NCBI GenBank assembly: GCA_938038035.1
Contig: CALHQV010000061.1
Location: forward strand, 1-11,740
Source: an uncultured Gemella sp.
GTDB lineage: Bacteria; Bacillota; Bacilli; Staphylococcales; Gemellaceae
Reading direction: 5' to 3'
Length of the DNA: 11,740 bases
The translations under genes were made by a program, and so were the position numbers. Shown piece after piece: positions 1 to 6,880 of the stretch. Position 1 is the stretch's first letter, and each line of letters opens with the position of its first letter. The notes beneath the pieces were generated by a model. That model had not been told where the DNA came from. It was given only the letters and a program-made list of their open reading frames with translations, and searched no databases.

Positions 1-95
1 TTTATTTAGCTATAAGTCTTATTTAAAGAACATAGTAGCTTCTCTAAAAATTGAGACTATAAAAAAAATAATATTACCTAATATTTTAAAAACTA

Positions 96-124
96 TTGAC
101 AACATTCATTCTGTAGTATATAAT
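96..124 (+). promoter_or_regulatory. Consensus sigma-A promoter of the sugar-phosphate transporter gene
   Basis: TTGACA at 96-101 and TATAAT at 119-124 are separated by exactly 17 bp, a perfect vegetative promoter. Transcription should start near 131, giving a leader of about 67 nt. A small ACTGA/TCAGT inverted repeat (132-136 and 152-156) lies at the very start of that leader and could be an operator or a leader hairpin; this part is speculative. I see no catabolite-response (cre) site. Confidence 0.85.
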
Positions 125-197
125 TTTACATACTGATATAACACATAGTTTTCAGTTATTAAAATTTATATATATTATATTTAGGAGGAACATTTTT

Positions 198-1535
198 ATG
201 TTATCATTTTTAAAACCTAAAGCTAAATCACACAAAGTTCCTGCCGATAAAGTTATGCCAACTTATAAAAAATTAAGATTTATTTCTTTCCTTGGAGTGT
301 TCCTTGGATACATGGCATTCTACATTGTTAGAAATAACATCAGTTTATCGAGTAGTGATCTTAAAGCATCTTTAGGAATTTCTAAAACTCAAATGGGTGC
401 AATCATGAGTTACATGCTACTTGCATACGGATTAAGTAAAGGATTTATGAGTAGTTTATCGGATAAAGCCGATCCGAAAAAATATATGGCTCTTGGACTT
501 TTCCTTTGTGCATCTGTAAACTTAGCACTTGGAGTTAGTCACACTGTATTCTTAGTATCAATCTTAGTAATTTTACTAGGACTTTTCCAAGGTATGGGGG
601 TTGGACCAGCATTCATCACACTTGCAAGCTGGTACCCTAAAAAAGAACGTGGTCGTATGACTGCTCTTTGGAATATTTCTCACAACATTGGTGGAGGAAT
701 CGTAGCAAGTATCGTTACATTAGGGTTCTTCATCTTTGGTAAAGAACACTGGAAATTAGCATACTACGTATTCCCAGCGATTATCGCTATTATCTTCGTT
801 GTTATTATCCTTGTTTTAGTTAAAGGAAAACCAGAAAACGAAGGTCTACCAACAATGGAAGAAATCACTGGTGAAACACATAAAGTAGAAGTAAAACACG
901 TACCAGAAGAAGCTGCAAACTTAAACGCAGGACAAATCTTCGTAAACTACGTATTAAAAAACAAACACGCTTGGTATGTATCTCTAGTTGATACATTCGT
1001 ATACTTAATCCGTTTCGGATTAATCTCTTGGCTTCCAATCTACTTATTAGAAACTAAAGGATTCACAAAAGGACAAATGGGTATCGCCTTCACACTATTC
1101 GAGTGGGCTGCTATTCCATCAACACTTCTTGCTGGATACCTATCTGATAAAGTATTCAAAGGTTACCGTATGCCTCCAGCAATCGGTGCAATGGTTATCA
1201 TTTTCTTCTGTCTAATCGGATATTGGGAAAGTACTTCTCTAGTATGGGTAATCGTATTTGCCAGCCTTTCTGGATGTCTAATCTACGTACCACAATTCTT
1301 AGCATCAGTTCAAACTATGGAAGTTGTTCCATCATTTGCTGTTGGTAACGCAGTTGGTCTAAGAGGATTCATGAGTTACATCGTGGGTGCTTCATTCGGT
1401 ACTTGGTTCATCGGATTCGTTGTTGACCGTGTAGGATGGTCTGGAGGACTTTACGTACTTCTATCATCTGCAGTTCTTTGTATCGTATTCGCAGTATTAA
1501 GTCACCGCGGAGCTAAAGAATTAGCACAAAAATAA
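198..1535 (+). CDS. Organophosphate:phosphate antiporter, UhpT/GlpT-type MFS transporter
   Basis: Inner-membrane transporter of the organophosphate:Pi antiporter family (UhpT, GlpT, UhpC), which takes up hexose phosphates or glycerol 3-phosphate in exchange for phosphate. The 445 residues match the family length (about 450-463) and hold about 12 hydrophobic segments. Arg45 in YIVRNN, His162 in the ISHNIGGGI motif and Arg272 sit where GlpT has its substrate-binding Arg45, His165 and Arg269. MFS loop motifs are visible as SDKADPKK (88-95) and GYLSDK (313-318). The C-terminal half has GLRGFMSYIVGASFGTW (387-403). The start is set by AGGAGGA 7 bp upstream of ATG 198. The gene is monocistronic, with a perfect promoter before it and a strong terminator after it. 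Hexose phosphate is my preferred substrate because of overall resemblance to UhpT, but the sequence alone does not exclude glycerol 3-phosphate. No two-component sensor gene for sugar phosphate is visible here. Confidence 0.85.
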   Translation: MLSFLKPKAKSHKVPADKVMPTYKKLRFISFLGVFLGYMAFYIVRNNISLSSSDLKASLGISKTQMGAIMSYMLLAYGLSKGFMSSLSDKADPKKYMALGLFLCASVNLALGVSHTVFLVSILVILLGLFQGMGVGPAFITLASWYPKKERGRMTALWNISHNIGGGIVASIVTLGFFIFGKEHWKLAYYVFPAIIAIIFVVIILVLVKGKPENEGLPTMEEITGETHKVEVKHVPEEAANLNAGQIFVNYVLKNKHAWYVSLVDTFVYLIRFGLISWLPIYLLETKGFTKGQMGIAFTLFEWAAIPSTLLAGYLSDKVFKGYRMPPAIGAMVIIFFCLIGYWESTSLVWVIVFASLSGCLIYVPQFLASVQTMEVVPSFAVGNAVGLRGFMSYIVGASFGTWFIGFVVDRVGWSGGLYVLLSSAVLCIVFAVLSHRGAKELAQK

Positions 1536-1555
1536 TTCACAATTCAAAATATCAA

Positions 1556-1585
1556 AAAGCACTGAACAAAATCGTTCAGTGCTTT
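1556..1585. terminator. Bidirectional intrinsic terminator between convergent genes
   Basis: A perfect 12-bp stem, AAAGCACTGAAC (1556-1567) with GTTCAGTGCTTT (1574-1585), encloses the 6-nt loop AAAATC. A T-rich tail follows on the plus strand and an A-tract precedes it, so it can end the transporter transcript and also the oxidoreductase transcript coming from the other side. Confidence 0.85.
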
Positions 1586-1621
1586 CTTATTATTATTATA
1601 TTAATTCCTTCATTAATCTTC

Positions 1622-2716
1622 CTACTTACGTGTTATGTAGTTTTCAATGTTATAATCTCGTGAATCTAATTCTATATCATTTCCTAAAATTATATTCGCT
1701 ACACTATAGCCAATTATCGGACCTGTAGTTAAACCAGAAGAACCAAGACCACTAATCGCATAAACATTTTCTAGTGTTGGAACCTCCCCAAAGAACGGAG
1801 AATAATCACTGGTATAAGCTCTAATTCCAACACGTTCATTTATTATCTCTGCATTTTTTAATTCACCTAAAAAACTCTCCGCTTCTTCACCAAAAGCATC
1901 AAGTTGTTGCTTATCAATAGTTAAATCAAAGCCCATATCATTTTCGTGTGTCGCTCCAACACTAACAACACCTTTTTCAAACGGAATAATATCCAATTCA
2001 CCCTCAGGCATAATAACCGGATAAGACCCTGTATTTTCATCAGAAACTTTATAATCTCTTAGTTGACCTTTTTGGGGACGAACATCAACATTAAAACCAA
2101 GAGGCTCTAATATATCTTTTAACCACGCACCAGTCGCGAGAACAACAGTATCAAAAACCTGTCCATTAATCTCGTATTTATTCCCCACAACCTTTAGACT
2201 AACTCTTTCCCTAACAACATTAGCTTTCGAGGCAGTAAGTAAAGTATTAACGAATCTCTCTCCTTCTACTCGTCCACCACCACTCGCATACAATACATCT
2301 CCATTATTATCGAAGCTAGGAATGATTTTTCGAACCTCTTCTTTTGAGATAATCTCTAAATTCCCTATCATCGGTGATAATTCTTTACGACTTTCAGCAA
2401 GTTCTTTTAACTCAGGTAGCTTATCTTCATTTTTTTTCAATAAATATACTCCACATTGTGAATAAAAGTCCGTATTATAACCATCAGCTTCTAAGTCTTT
2501 TACTAATTTCAAATAAAAATCCGCACCTAGTCTCGCCATCTTATACCAAGGTTTATTACGTCTTTTAGAAAACCACGGACTTATAATCCCAGCCGATGCT
2601 TTTGTAGCTTGACCCAAACCATAATCAAAAACTACTATTTCATTTTTTTGTTCTTTTGACAAATAATAAGCACATGTAGCTCCTACTATTCCCCCACCTA
2701 CTACTGCTATTTTCAT
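1622..2716 (-). CDS. FAD-dependent amino-acid oxidase/dehydrogenase (DAO/ThiO-like)
   Basis: Cytosolic or membrane-peripheral flavoprotein of the DAO superfamily (D-amino-acid dehydrogenase DadA, glycine oxidase ThiO, sarcosine oxidase). Members oxidise the C-N bond of an amino acid or amine. The 364-residue protein begins with the Rossmann motif GGGIVG (7-12), with Asp31 at the end of the second strand as the expected ribose-binding acid. ATGAW (195-199) is the second FAD contact and KGQL (216-219) is family-typical. The C-terminus has GIRAYTSDYSPFFGE (297-311) and GLGSSGLTTGP (323-333), the usual closing FAD-binding block. GAGGT at 2722-2726 supports ATG 2716. The substrate cannot be named: there is no thiamine or alanine-catabolism neighbour. 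It is convergent with the transporter and divergent from pepF, so it is likely transcribed alone. Confidence 0.8.
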   Translation of the reverse strand: MKIAVVGGGIVGATCAYYLSKEQKNEIVVFDYGLGQATKASAGIISPWFSKRRNKPWYKMARLGADFYLKLVKDLEADGYNTDFYSQCGVYLLKKNEDKLPELKELAESRKELSPMIGNLEIISKEEVRKIIPSFDNNGDVLYASGGGRVEGERFVNTLLTASKANVVRERVSLKVVGNKYEINGQVFDTVVLATGAWLKDILEPLGFNVDVRPQKGQLRDYKVSDENTGSYPVIMPEGELDIIPFEKGVVSVGATHENDMGFDLTIDKQQLDAFGEEAESFLGELKNAEIINERVGIRAYTSDYSPFFGEVPTLENVYAISGLGSSGLTTGPIIGYSVANIILGNDIELDSRDYNIENYITRK

Positions 2717-2753
2717 AAGATACCTCGCTTTTTTAATAAATCTACTAATTAAA

Positions 2754-2782
2754 ATTATAACCTAAAAAATTTATAGAGTAAA
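2754..2782 (-). promoter_or_regulatory. Probable promoter of the FAD oxidoreductase gene
   Basis: On the minus strand TTTACT (2777-2782) and TATAAT (2754-2759) lie 17 bp apart. The -10 is perfect and the -35 matches 4 of 6 positions. The leader would be about 30 nt and includes the GAGGT ribosome binding site. Confidence 0.5.
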
Positions 2783-2883
2783 CTTTAACTTTAATCAATA
2801 TTTTTCAAATCCTCATATTAATACTGAGCTTACTCCACTCTAATATAAACTTTGTAACAATCTTTGTAGTTATCAATATTTTA

Positions 2884-2936
2884 TGGACTTATACTACATA
2901 TCATATTATAATAGTACTTAAGTCAAATGACTTTAG
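2884..2936 (+). promoter_or_regulatory. pepF promoter with a palindrome just downstream of the start point
   Basis: TGGACT (2884-2889) and TATAAT (2907-2912) are 17 bp apart. Immediately downstream is an imperfect palindrome, 2917-2936, with a core of AAGTCA (2920-2925) and TGACTT (2928-2933). It lies where a repressor would block RNA polymerase leaving the promoter. A 12-bp-spaced repeat of CTTTGTA (2850 and 2862) lies further upstream. The promoter is well supported by sequence; the operator role is inference. Confidence 0.55.
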
Positions 2937-2961
2937 AATTATTATTTACAGGAGGTAAACT

Positions 2962-4770
2962 ATGACTGAAATGAAATTAATACCAAGAAATGAAGTTGAA
3001 GAGAAATATACTTGGGATATGACTCTTCTATACAAAACTGATGAAGATTTTAAGGCGAGCCTTGAGAATATCAAAAAAGAAATCTTAGATTTCAAGGCTG
3101 CTTACGAAGGAAAATTAACGGATCACACTACTTTAGATACTGCCGTTAAAAAATACGAAGAACTTTACGAAGAATACTATAAACTATCTCACTACGCTGA
3201 GTTACCAATGGCGGTGGATAGATTTAATGACAATGTAGTACAAAATGTAACACTATTTGAAGATGTTTCTACTTTATGGGCAGGAAATTTAAGTTTCTTC
3301 GATACTGAACTTGTAGAATTAGATGAACAATTCATTAAAGATTTCGTAAAAAACTATCGTCCTGATTTAGAATATTACTTCGAAAAAATCGTTCAGGAGA
3401 AAAAACATACATTATCAAAAGAAGCTGAACAAGTAATCGCGAATTACGAAAGCCTTCCTGGTTACTACAATCTATACGAGGTAACTAAACACGAAGATAT
3501 GCAATTCGATAGTTTTGAAGCGAACGGTAAAACTTATGAAAACAGCTTCGTACTATATGAAAACTTACACGAAATGGATAACGATACTGAAGTTCGCCGT
3601 AATGCTGCAAAAAGTTTTTATAAAACATTAAATACTTATAAAAACACTTCAGCAAACGAGTATATTTCACAAATCAAAAAAGAAAAAATGCTTGCTACAA
3701 TGCGTGGTTATGACAGTGTTATTGACTACCTATTAGCTGCTCAAGATGGTAACCGCGAACTATATGATCGTCAAATCCGTACTCTTATGACAGATTTAGC
3801 ACCTCATATTCGACGTTACATTAAGCTACTGGCTCGTGAACACAAGATTGAAGATATGCAGTTTGCTGATTGCAAAATCAATCTTGATCCTGATTTCGAA
3901 GTTGACATGACTATCGATGAATCTCGTTCTTACCTTAAAAAAGCACTTGGTGTTCTTGGTGAAGACTACGTAAAAATGATCGATGAAAGTTATGACAAAC
4001 GTTGGACTGACTTCCCTCAAAATATTGGGAAAAGTACTGGTGGATTCTGCGCAACAGTTCCTAATGTAGCTGGATTTATCCTACTTTCTTGGACTGGAAA
4101 AATGAATGAAGTTTTCGTTCTTGCTCACGAGCTTGGACATGCGTATCACTTCATGAGTACAGGAAAACACCAAACAATGTTAAATAATGATTGTCCACTT
4201 TACTTCGTTGAAGCTCCATCAACTTGTAACGAGGTTATCGTATCTAACTACCTACTAAAAACTAACACTGATGCTCGTTTCAAACGTTGGGTTATCAGCA
4301 ACATGATTAGTAGAACATACTTCCACAATATGGTAACACACTACTTAGAAGCTGTTTATCAAGATAGAATCTACAAAATGGTAGATAACAACGAAATGCT
4401 TAATGCTGACGTTCTTTCTAAAGTTAAACGCGATGTTATGGAAGAATTCTTCGGGGATAGTTTAGTAGTTAATGAAGGTGCAGAGCTTACTTGGATGAGA
4501 CAACCTCACTACTACATGGGATTATACCCATACACTTACTCTGCAGGATTAACAATTGGTACAGCTATCGCTAATAAAATCGATAATGACAGTTCTTATG
4601 CTGACACTTGGTTAAATGTTCTTTCTAAAGGAAGTAGCATGTCAGCACTAGATCTTTCTAAACTTGCAGGTTGTGATGTAAGTACTGATGAACCACTTAA
4701 AGAAGCAATTGCTTATGTTGGTCACCTAGTAGATGAACTTTACAACTTAACAGATGAATTAAATAAATAA
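2962..4770 (+). CDS. pepF: Oligoendopeptidase F (M3B family zinc metallopeptidase)
   Basis: Cytosolic zinc endopeptidase that cuts short peptides and works in peptide nutrition and turnover of exported or signal-derived peptides. The 602 residues match the family length (about 600). The thermolysin-type motif HELGH (389-393) supplies two zinc ligands and the catalytic Glu390; Glu417 in FVEAPST is the expected third ligand, about 24 residues downstream as in other M3 enzymes. The N-terminal half is the helical M3 N-domain, and the C-terminal region has the family-typical PHYYMGLYPYTYSAGL (about 507-522). AGGAGG at 2950-2955 fixes the ATG at 2962, with MTEMKLIPRNEVEEKYTWD matching usual PepF beginnings. 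It is the first gene of its unit; its stop codon touches the left end of a hairpin-rich repeat that may act as its terminator. Confidence 0.95.
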   Translation: MTEMKLIPRNEVEEKYTWDMTLLYKTDEDFKASLENIKKEILDFKAAYEGKLTDHTTLDTAVKKYEELYEEYYKLSHYAELPMAVDRFNDNVVQNVTLFEDVSTLWAGNLSFFDTELVELDEQFIKDFVKNYRPDLEYYFEKIVQEKKHTLSKEAEQVIANYESLPGYYNLYEVTKHEDMQFDSFEANGKTYENSFVLYENLHEMDNDTEVRRNAAKSFYKTLNTYKNTSANEYISQIKKEKMLATMRGYDSVIDYLLAAQDGNRELYDRQIRTLMTDLAPHIRRYIKLLAREHKIEDMQFADCKINLDPDFEVDMTIDESRSYLKKALGVLGEDYVKMIDESYDKRWTDFPQNIGKSTGGFCATVPNVAGFILLSWTGKMNEVFVLAHELGHAYHFMSTGKHQTMLNNDCPLYFVEAPSTCNEVIVSNYLLKTNTDARFKRWVISNMISRTYFHNMVTHYLEAVYQDRIYKMVDNNEMLNADVLSKVKRDVMEEFFGDSLVVNEGAELTWMRQPHYYMGLYPYTYSAGLTIGTAIANKIDNDSSYADTWLNVLSKGSSMSALDLSKLAGCDVSTDEPLKEAIAYVGHLVDELYNLTDELNK

Positions 4771-4949
4771 GGAGTGACTCAAAAATCGTTATTTCGTAGA
4801 AATCGATTTTGTCGAGTCACCCTCGCACAGTTTATTAGATATCTAAAAAGCTTCTATAAAGCGAATTTAGATATCAATAAACCACTGCGTCTATGAGGAG
4901 TGACTCGATAGAATTAATTACAAAAAATCAATTTCGTCGAATCACTCCT
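4770..4949. repeat. Three-hairpin intergenic repeat, copy A
   Basis: A 180-bp element bounded by imperfect terminal inverted repeats AGGAGTGACTC (4770-4780) and GAATCACTCCT (4939-4949). It folds into three consecutive hairpins. Hairpin 1 (4774-4820) pairs GTGACTC with GAGTCAC and AAAATCG with CGATTTT. Hairpin 2 (4824-4889) pairs CGCA..GTTTATTAGATATCTAAA with a near-perfect complement ending TGCG and closes with GCTT/AAGC. Hairpin 3 (4896-4949) pairs AGGAGTGACTCGA with TCGAATCACTCCT; its one mismatch is C-A in plus-strand RNA but G-U in minus-strand RNA. It starts at the pepF stop codon and ends one base before the ung -35 region. It contains no reading frame. Hairpin 3 followed by ATTTTATTAT could terminate pepF transcripts. 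A related inverted copy lies at about 6912-7028. Confidence 0.75.
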
Positions 4950-4950
4950 A

Positions 4951-4979
4951 TTTTATTATACAATTAACTATGATATACT
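4951..4979 (+). promoter_or_regulatory. ung promoter (extended -10)
   Basis: TATACT at 4974-4979 is preceded by TGA (4971-4973), an extended -10. A weak TTTTAT -35 lies 17 bp upstream (4951-4956), directly against the right end of the hairpin repeat. This lets ung be transcribed independently of pepF. Confidence 0.55.
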
Positions 4980-5010
4980 TTAACAAAGTAGTAATTTGAA
5001 GGAGTTTTAT

Positions 5011-5697
5011 ATGCATAACAGTTGGAATGAAGTAATAAAAAATTATCCAAAAATAGATGAACTTAATAACTTGATAGAAAAAATAGATGAAAAACGTCTT
5101 ACTACAACAATCTATCCTCCAAAAGAGCAAGTTTTTAGGGTTTTTGACTTAGCATTAGAAGATATTAAGGTCGTAATATTAGGACAAGATCCTTACCATA
5201 ATCCTGAGCAGGCTTGCGGATTAAGCTTCTCTGTAAATGATGGTGTACCACTCCCTAAAAGTCTTATAAATATTTACAAAGAGCTTCATGATGATTTAGG
5301 TATAAATCCAGCAAAAACAGGGAATCTCGAATCTTGGTTTAATCAGGGGGTATTTCTTCTTAACGCGGTTCTTACTGTTGAAAAAAATTCTCCTGCGAGT
5401 CACAGCAAGATGGGGTGGGAAAATTTTACGGATTACATAATTGAAACTATTTCAGAAAAAAATGAAAATGTAGTCTTTGTTTTATGGGGAACTTACGCAA
5501 GAAGTAAAAATAAACTAATCGATTCTTCAAAACATCTAATTATTGAATCAGCACATCCGAGTCCATTATCCGTATACCGTGGCTTTTTCGGAAGCAAAGT
5601 TTTCTCTCAAATTAATGATTATTTAGTCTCTCACAACAGAGAAAATATAGACTTTGAATTAAAAATGAAAACAAATGAGCAAATTTCATTTTTTTAA
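5011..5697 (+). CDS. ung: Uracil-DNA glycosylase, family 1
   Basis: Base-excision repair enzyme that removes uracil from DNA. With the ATG at 5011 the protein is 228 residues, the usual family length. Motif A is GQDPYH (58-63) with the water-activating Asp60. The uracil-recognition segment is LLNAVLTV with Asn118. VLWGTYA (about 157-163) and motif B HPSPLS (182-187), the DNA-intercalating loop with catalytic His182, follow. The frame is open from a TTG at 4996, but AAGGAG at 4999-5004 sits 6 nt before ATG 5011, so the TTG would overlap the ribosome binding site and is rejected. The last codons overlap a possible weak terminator (AAATGA/TCATTT, T7). It is preceded by its own promoter and followed by the small-RNA region. 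Confidence 0.95.
   Translation: MHNSWNEVIKNYPKIDELNNLIEKIDEKRLTTTIYPPKEQVFRVFDLALEDIKVVILGQDPYHNPEQACGLSFSVNDGVPLPKSLINIYKELHDDLGINPAKTGNLESWFNQGVFLLNAVLTVEKNSPASHSKMGWENFTDYIIETISEKNENVVFVLWGTYARSKNKLIDSSKHLIIESAHPSPLSVYRGFFGSKVFSQINDYLVSHNRENIDFELKMKTNEQISFF
5673..5695 (+). terminator. Possible weak terminator overlapping the ung 3' end
   Basis: AAATGA (5673-5678) and TCATTT (5686-5691) form a 6-bp stem with a 7-nt loop, followed by T residues through 5695. The stem is AT-rich and lies inside the last codons of ung. It is the only candidate end for the ung transcript before the downstream promoter at 5740. Confidence 0.3.
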
Positions 5698-5700
5698 AAT

Positions 5701-5745
5701 ATTTTTAAAAAATTTTAAGTATATTTTAAGTAAGAGATATATAAT
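5701..5745 (+). promoter_or_regulatory. Promoter of the candidate small RNA, with 11-bp-phased direct repeats
   Basis: TATAAT lies at 5740-5745. No good -35 is present; instead the sequence is a direct repeat: ATTTTAAGTA at 5712-5721 and again at 5723-5732, with a degenerate third unit ATTTTTAAAAA at 5701-5711, all at an 11-bp period. A promoter with a perfect -10, a missing -35 and phased direct repeats is typical of activator-dependent promoters. Direct repeats of this size recall LytTR-family (AgrA/ComE type) sites, but assignment to that family is speculative. Confidence 0.55.
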
Positions 5746-5751
5746 GAGTAC

Positions 5752-6051
5752 CTAAACAAAAGTAATGAAATTTCATTCTTAACGACACTTGTCGTTTCTC
5801 CCTTTTAAGTTTGAAATTATTTTTGTTTAAACCAATATTTCGGTTAATTCTTTATGATATTAACAGATAATAAAACTTTTTAATTTTTTTCATAATGTGG
5901 CTTGTCGCTCCCTAGGCAAGCCATTCTCCCTTTTAAAGAGTTGAAAGACTCTTTTGTTATTTGTATATAAGATTAGATATAAACAAGCAAGAAATTGCTT
6001 AGAACTTAATTTAGTTCACCCGAAAAACGTGTTCCCCAAACACGTTTTTTT
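5752..6051 (+). ncRNA. Candidate structured small RNA with repeated CUCCC motifs
   Basis: About 300 nt with no credible protein frame, a TATAAT box just upstream and a strong terminator at its end. Self-complementary segments in order: TAAACAAAAGTAAT (5753-5766) with ATTATTTTTGTTTA (5816-5829), 14 bp with one G-U; AACGAC/GTCGTT (5781-5796); TGGCTTG/CAAGCCA (5898-5923) with CUCCC in its loop; AAAGAGT/ACTCTTT (5935-5954); AAGCAA-GAAA-TTGCTT (5985-6000) with a GNRA tetraloop; GAACT/AGTTC (6002-6017); and an 11-bp terminator with a CCCCA loop. CTCCC occurs at 5798, 5908 and 5926, in loops or linkers, and can pair with GGGAG of ribosome binding sites. Stem 1 begins exactly at the predicted start point. 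C-rich loops on a multi-hairpin RNA recall staphylococcal RNAIII and Rsa RNAs in style only; I recognise no known family. Confidence 0.55.
6023..6051 (+). terminator. Strong intrinsic terminator of the candidate small RNA
   Basis: AAAAACGTGTT (6023-6033) pairs perfectly with AACACGTTTTT (6039-6049) over 11 bp around the loop CCCCA, followed by more T residues and an AT-rich stretch. There is no protein gene just upstream on the plus strand, which is a main reason to propose an RNA gene here. Confidence 0.8.
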
Positions 6052-6066
6052 ATTATATTTTAAAAC

Positions 6067-6094
6067 AAAAAAATCTCAGACATTTGTCTGAGAT
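6067..6094 (-). terminator. Terminator of the membrane-protein gene
   Basis: A perfect 9-bp stem, ATCTCAGAC (6073-6081) with GTCTGAGAT (6086-6094), loop ATTT. On the minus strand it is followed by seven T residues (A-tract 6067-6073). It faces the small-RNA terminator from the opposite direction, about 20 bp away. Confidence 0.8.
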
Positions 6095-6104
6095 CTTTTA
6101 TCTA

Positions 6105-6743
6105 TTATACTGCTCTTCTATACCCTGCTTTTTGGGCTGCTTCTTCTGAATTGAAGACTAATAAGTTACTAGCAGCGACATTATTATAAGAAGGATGTGT
6201 TGGGGTATAGTAGTAACCACTCTTTTTACTAGCTCTAACAATAACCTTTCTAGATTGTTGTAACTGTTGTTGAGCTTGTTGATTTTGAGCTACTTGAACA
6301 ACTTCTTTTTTCCCACTATCACTTTCATCTATTCTTTTTTTAGATGGAGGTGGTGGAGCTATTTGTTGTTCTTTATTTTCTGTTGAATTTTCTTCTTTTT
6401 TCTCTTCAGAAGATTGTTCTTCTACTTTTTTATCACGTTCTTCTTTTTTCTCTTGGAAAGTTTTTCTTTGTTCTTCTTTTCTAGCTTCACTAAAATGATT
6501 TGTCGTTAGCATTGTTAACATCATAACAAGTGCACTTACAGCACCTAAGACAACTTTTTTCAAACGCGTTTTTCGTTGAATAAGTTTTACAATAGGTGGA
6601 CATAATAGTATAAAACTTAATACAAATACGACAATAGCGTATCTAATACCATGAGTAAACACCATGCTTAGTGATATTATCATAAATACTAAAAAGATAA
6701 ACCACAAAATAACTTGTCCATGTTCTTTCATGAATTTATTCAC
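6105..6743 (-). CDS. Three-helix membrane protein with charged linker and degenerate Ada-like C-terminal domain
   Basis: I do not recognise a named family for the whole 212-residue protein. Three hydrophobic helices (about 10-29, 34-54 and 63-80) are followed by a strongly charged Lys/Glu coiled-coil-like stretch (84-126), a Pro4 run (130-133), a Gln-rich segment (150-163) and a small C-terminal domain (176-212). That end, GYYYTPTHPSYNN..NLLVFNSEEAAQKAGYRRA, resembles the small Cys4 zinc modules related to the Ada metal-binding domain (pattern YHxPxC...NLxxFxSxEEAxxAGYRPC), but all expected cysteines are replaced. The start is GTG at 6743: AAGGAG at 6751-6756 lies 7 nt upstream, whereas the next ATG (codon 5) would be too far. 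It has its own promoter and terminator, so it is monocistronic. The function is unknown. Confidence 0.75.
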   Translation of the reverse strand: MNKFMKEHGQVILWFIFLVFMIISLSMVFTHGIRYAIVVFVLSFILLCPPIVKLIQRKTRLKKVVLGAVSALVMMLTMLTTNHFSEARKEEQRKTFQEKKEERDKKVEEQSSEEKKEENSTENKEQQIAPPPPSKKRIDESDSGKKEVVQVAQNQQAQQQLQQSRKVIVRASKKSGYYYTPTHPSYNNVAASNLLVFNSEEAAQKAGYRRAV

Positions 6744-6774
6744 AATATTTCTCCTTAAAAATAATCACTTATCT

Positions 6775-6803
6775 ATTTTAACACTTTCTTAGCTAATAAA
6801 CAA
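6775..6803 (-). promoter_or_regulatory. Promoter of the membrane-protein gene
   Basis: On the minus strand TTGTTT (6798-6803) and TAAAAT (6775-6780) are separated by 17 bp. The -10 carries an upstream TGT (extended -10). The start point would be near 6768, giving a short leader with the AAGGAG site. Confidence 0.55.
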
Positions 6804-6880
6804 TTATTTTTATAAATATCTTTAACTTTCATGAAATTCAAACCTTTTCAAACGAAACTAACCTTTATATTCTATCTTTT

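Noticed and set aside
15..58. AGTCT/AGACT inverted repeat near the left edge as a terminator
   Set aside because: The stem is only about 5 bp, the loop is long, and it is followed by A rather than T on the plus strand.
4771..4949. CRISPR or tRNA-like interpretation of the repeated hairpins
   Set aside because: There is no regular repeat-spacer spacing, and no cloverleaf or anticodon arm; the pattern is that of an intergenic palindromic repeat.
4996..5010. Upstream TTG start for ung
   Set aside because: The codons coincide with the AAGGAG ribosome binding site that serves the ATG at 5011.
5853..5882. Nine-codon frame (ATG ... TAA) inside the candidate small RNA
   Set aside because: No ribosome binding site and too short to support; kept as part of the RNA.
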